8,417 nt of DNA, taken from assembly GCA_030147225.1 (NCBI GenBank), contig JASLAI010000076.1:1-8417 (forward strand), written 5' to 3'. Source of the DNA: Planococcus sp. (in: firmicutes). GTDB lineage: Bacteria; Bacillota; Bacilli; Bacillales_A; Planococcaceae. The translations under genes were made by a program, and so were the position numbers. Positions 6,376 through 8,417 of this stretch are shown in pieces. Positions within the stretch are counted from its first letter, which is position 1. Each line of letters opens with the position of its first letter. A model generated the notes under the pieces. It saw nothing but the letters and a program-made list of their open reading frames with translations. It ran no database searches and had not been told where the DNA came from.

Positions 6376-6893
6376 TTTTCTTCCTCCCACATCAATTGTC
6401 CTTTTTCTTTTAACCTCTTCATGATTTTGCGTTCTACTCTTCGGTTGAACCGTGTGAAAAAACCATCAGACTGAGCTACTGGCAAAACCAAAATTGTATG
6501 CATTTTGTTCAGATTGCCGCCAAAAATATCCGTCAGCATTTGATCGCCAATCACCACTACCTGATCGCGCCTTGCTTCCATGATTCGAAGCGCTTTCCGG
6601 AATGCACGTCCCATCGGTTTACGGGCCTGATGGATAAATGGAATGCCTAATGGATCCGCGAATGATTTAACGCGCAGTTCTTTATTATTGGAAACGATGA
6701 CTACTTGTATACCGGCATCTTTCATCGATTTCAGCCATTCGATCAATTTTGGCGTTGCGTCAGGACGGTCCCATTCCACAAGCGTATTGTCCAAATCTGT
6801 GATAATGCCTTTAATATTTTTTCCTACCAATGTTTCCGGCTTGATGTCAAAAACTTCTTTTACGTATTGGCTTGGTACAAAATTCTGATACAC
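6372..6893 (-). CDS. yqeG: HAD-superfamily phosphatase YqeG
   Basis: This 173-residue haloacid dehalogenase-type (subclass IIIA) hydrolase has all four core motifs. The nucleophile motif is DLDNT (D33 and D35), then VSNN (about 67-70), K92 in ARKPMGRA and the acidic GDQMLTDI (about 116-123, D117 and D122). Many members dephosphorylate small metabolites, but the substrate of YqeG is not established here. The protein ends in a basic tail that may contact nucleic acid or membranes. It is the first gene of the ribosome/NAD operon. AGGAG lies 11 nt before the ATG, a somewhat long spacing. The stop overlaps the yqeH TTG start by 4 nt. Confidence 0.92.
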   Translation of the reverse strand: MYQNFVPSQYVKEVFDIKPETLVGKNIKGIITDLDNTLVEWDRPDATPKLIEWLKSMKDAGIQVVIVSNNKELRVKSFADPLGIPFIHQARKPMGRAFRKALRIMEARRDQVVVIGDQMLTDIFGGNLNKMHTILVLPVAQSDGFFTRFNRRVERKIMKRLKEKGQLMWEEEN

Positions 6894-6929
6894 TGCAACT
6901 CACTCCTGTTTTCGAACTTAATGCTATTG

Positions 6930-6938
6930 ATTATATCA
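6930..6938 (-). promoter_or_regulatory. extended -10 promoter for the yqeG operon, overlapping the psd stop
   Basis: The minus strand reads TGATATAAT, a perfect TATAAT with an upstream TGn extension. It overlaps the final codon and TAA of psd. No good -35 is visible at 16-18 nt, which is tolerated by extended -10 promoters. Transcription would start near 6923, about 30 nt before yqeG. No terminator separates psd from yqeG, so psd transcripts may also read through. Confidence 0.5.
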
Positions 6939-7704
6939 TATTTCCTAACGCTTCTCCCACCTTGATCCGTTGACCGTTGGACATATCTTCGACAAATTTG
7001 ATGGAATCTTTCTCAAAGAACAGAACAACTGTGGAACCGAAACTGAAATAGCCAACTTCGTTCCCTTTTTTCCAGTCGTTTCCGGTTTCCGTCAACTTGA
7101 TGGAATTGACGAACATGGCGCCAACTTTGACTACCAACATCTTACCGAACGCTGTTTCAAGCTCTGTGATCATTCGGTAATTGCCGCTGATTGGCGCCTT
7201 TCCATATTGCAGGCCGGCAGCATTCACCGGATAGGATTTCTTGCCGAGTACAAATTGCTTTTCCACTTGTCCGTCCGCCGGACTATGAATTCGATGATAG
7301 TCGGCAGGCGATAAATAAAGAACCGCATACTGACCATTTTCATAGCGGTCAGCTAAATCTTTATCTCCCAATAAATCAGCCAAGGAATAATGCTGGCCTT
7401 TAACAAGAAAACGAACATCATTTTGAAGATCTCCTGCAATTTCAATTTTCCCGTCCACAGGAGAAACTACTGAAGCAGACGAGACCGGTCGGCTATCCAC
7501 CGTCAGTTTACGCACAAAAAAATCGTGGAGGGTTGGAAAGGAGTCCAATGGCTCTTCAACTTCATCCGTTAAGATTTGATAGGCTTTGATATAGCCTGGA
7601 ATAAATCTGCGGCTGTTTTTAGATTGAGCAAATTGGCGAATCAGATTCGAAGTAAAAGCTCCGTTCGTCAGTTCGATAGAACGCTGGTACAAATATTTTT
7701 TCAT
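6931..7704 (-). CDS. psd: phosphatidylserine decarboxylase proenzyme
   Basis: Psd converts phosphatidylserine to phosphatidylethanolamine at the membrane. It is made as a proenzyme that cuts itself to form a pyruvoyl cofactor. The 257-residue protein shows the catalytic triad region: D84 in SPVDGKI, H137 and H140 in YHRIHSP, and the self-cleavage motif FGST with S224 becoming the pyruvoyl group. GAMFVNSI (about 196-203) is another conserved block. Length fits the Bacillus-type enzyme. The ATG at 7704 has GGAGG 7 nt upstream; an upstream ATG at 7737 would add 11 residues but lacks a ribosome binding site. It diverges from pssA, which makes its substrate. In B. subtilis the two genes are codirectional. 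Confidence 0.96.
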   Translation of the reverse strand: MKKYLYQRSIELTNGAFTSNLIRQFAQSKNSRRFIPGYIKAYQILTDEVEEPLDSFPTLHDFFVRKLTVDSRPVSSASVVSPVDGKIEIAGDLQNDVRFLVKGQHYSLADLLGDKDLADRYENGQYAVLYLSPADYHRIHSPADGQVEKQFVLGKKSYPVNAAGLQYGKAPISGNYRMITELETAFGKMLVVKVGAMFVNSIKLTETGNDWKKGNEVGYFSFGSTVVLFFEKDSIKFVEDMSNGQRIKVGEALGNMI

Positions 7705-7752
7705 AGAGATGCCTCCGTTGTTAAAATAGTCTACCATTTTTTTACCTTTCGC

Positions 7753-7781
7753 AGTATAATAGAGTGAACAAGTTTACAAAA
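7753..7781 (-). promoter_or_regulatory. possible psd promoter in the divergent gap
   Basis: The minus strand has TATACT (7753-7758) with T-rich sequence resembling a weak -35 (TTTGTA or TTTTGT) about 16-17 nt upstream. It shares bases with the pssA -10 on the other strand. Weak, based on one good element. Confidence 0.3.
7755..7760 (+). promoter_or_regulatory. pssA: -10 element of a likely pssA promoter
   Basis: A perfect TATAAT lies on the plus strand 40 nt before the proposed pssA start. No good TTGACA match is visible 16-18 nt upstream, so the promoter is weak or activator-dependent. Transcription would begin near 7767, just past the GTG at 7764. That argues against the GTG as the start codon. 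Confidence 0.45.
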
Positions 7782-7799
7782 AAGAAGGAGTGTTTTCCA

Positions 7800-8339
7800 T
7801 TGTTAATAACCGAAAGAATGGATCACACCATAAAAAAGTTGAGGTCTCAAACGGCAAATACCATCACCATCGGTAATATGCTGTTTGGCGGCGCTTCTCT
7901 TATGGCCACTTTAAATGGATCTTATAGCTATAGCGTGCTATTTATATTTATTGCGGCTTTTTTGGACCGCTTTGACGGTATGGTGGCAAGAAAATTTAAT
8001 CAGGAATCCGATTTGGGTAAACAGCTCGATTCGATGAGCGACATATTATCTTTTGGTGTTGCACCCGCAATTTTAATTTACCAGCTTGTCTTATCCGATT
8101 TCGGTTTTATCGGAATGGTTTTCACAGTGCTTTATATCTCATGTGGTGCTTTCCGATTAGCGCGCTTTAATATTACGGATTCCACCGGATATTTCACTGG
8201 GTTGCCAATCACAGCTGCAGGTACAGTTATTACGTTATCCTATTTTGCACTGCCTGTGTTTTCTCCGGTCGTTTACATGTTTCTTTTCATCATTTGTGCT
8301 TTAATGATGATCAGCACATTCACCTTGAAAAAAGTTTAA
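7800..8339 (+). CDS. pssA: CDP-diacylglycerol-serine O-phosphatidyltransferase PssA
   Basis: PssA joins CDP-diacylglycerol and L-serine to make phosphatidylserine at the membrane. The 179-residue protein has the complete CDP-alcohol phosphotransferase signature DGx2ARx8Gx3Dx3D: D59, G60, A63, R64, G73, D77 and D81. Several hydrophobic segments surround it (about 22-55, 85-115, 132-172). Length agrees with the roughly 177 residues of B. subtilis PssA. The TTG at 7800 is chosen because AAGGAG lies 9 nt upstream. The GTG at 7764 would overlap the promoter, and the ATG at 7818 lacks a ribosome binding site. Its product is the substrate of Psd, encoded divergently. A strong terminator follows at once. 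Confidence 0.95.
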   Translation: MLITERMDHTIKKLRSQTANTITIGNMLFGGASLMATLNGSYSYSVLFIFIAAFLDRFDGMVARKFNQESDLGKQLDSMSDILSFGVAPAILIYQLVLSDFGFIGMVFTVLYISCGAFRLARFNITDSTGYFTGLPITAAGTVITLSYFALPVFSPVVYMFLFIICALMMISTFTLKKV

Positions 8340-8380
8340 AAAAGCTGAGCGACGTTGAGAAAACGTCCTCAGCTTTTTTG
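8338..8380 (+). terminator. strong, probably bidirectional terminator after pssA
   Basis: GCTGAG (8344-8349) pairs with CTCAGC (8368-8373), and GACGTT (8351-8356) with AACGTC (8362-8367). One bulged C and a GAGAA loop remain. Six A residues precede the stem and six T residues follow it, so it can end transcripts from either side. It begins at the pssA stop codon. Confidence 0.92.
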
Positions 8381-8393
8381 TGCCCTAAACAAA

Positions 8394-8417
8394 TCAGATG
8401 CGTGCTGCCAATTGGCT
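8394..8417 (-). CDS. possible 3' end of a convergent gene (fragment)
   Basis: Reading in from the right edge on the minus strand, one frame stays open for seven codons (SQLAARI) and then meets TGA at 8396-8394. It is placed just before the symmetric terminator, as a convergent gene end would be. Too short to identify, and could be chance. Confidence 0.2.
   Translation of the reverse strand, partial: SQLAARI

Noticed and set aside
6970..7314. 114-codon plus-strand open frame opposite psd
   Set aside because: Antisense shadow of a gene with an intact catalytic triad; no plausible promoter or ribosome binding site.
7764..7799. GTG at 7764 as the pssA start
   Set aside because: It directly follows the TATAAT, would lie upstream of the expected transcript start and has no Shine-Dalgarno; the TTG at 7800 has AAGGAG at good spacing.
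1..8417. tRNA genes, CRISPR repeats, insertion sequences, riboswitches or a novel defence cassette
   Set aside because: No cloverleaf, regular spaced repeats, transposase motifs or long structured leaders were seen. Nearly all bases are assigned to conserved housekeeping genes and gaps are under 140 bp.

Overview
The window is ordinary core chromosome of a low-to-mid GC Gram-positive bacterium (Bacillota, Bacilli). The gene set and order match the Bacillus subtilis yqeG-yqeH-aroE-yqeI-nadD-yqeK-rsfS-yqeM-comEA-comEB-comEC neighbourhood. The psd/pssA pair beside it, instead of the B. subtilis flanking genes, suggests a Planococcaceae-type genome (Planococcus, Sporosarcina and relatives). That family assignment is an inference from gene order and protein character, not a database result.

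Layout, right to left, because almost everything is on the minus strand. At the right end, pssA (+, about 7800-8339) ends at a strong, nearly symmetric hairpin terminator. psd (-, 6931-7704) diverges from it across a 95-bp promoter gap. Both make phosphatidylethanolamine: PssA makes phosphatidylserine and Psd decarboxylates it. Next is a tightly packed minus-strand operon: yqeG, yqeH, aroE, yqeI (yhbY), nadD, yqeK, rsfS and a class I methyltransferase (yqeM). Junctions overlap or are only 11 nt apart. An extended -10 promoter overlapping the psd stop codon probably starts it, and a rho-independent hairpin at about 1922-1950 ends it. The operon combines ribosome-assembly factors (YqeH, YhbY, RsfS) with NAD synthesis (NadD), Ap4A breakdown (YqeK), the shikimate pathway (AroE) and a HAD phosphatase (YqeG).

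Past the terminator, a near-consensus sigma-A promoter (TGGACA-18-TATAAT) drives the competence genes comEA, comEB and the N-terminal part of comEC, which runs off the left edge. comER, which lies between yqeM and comEA in B. subtilis, is absent.

The most unusual feature is translation initiation in the DNA-uptake genes. comEA has no ATG, GTG or TTG start that keeps its membrane anchor whole; a CTG sits at ideal distance from a Shine-Dalgarno sequence. comEC has no standard start upstream of its first membrane helix. Where an ATGA stop/start overlap would be expected, the sequence reads ATAA. Either these genes use rare starts, or uptake-gene translation is reduced or decaying in this strain. 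No mobile element, CRISPR array, RNA gene or novel multi-gene system is visible, and no gene-free stretch exceeds 300 bases.
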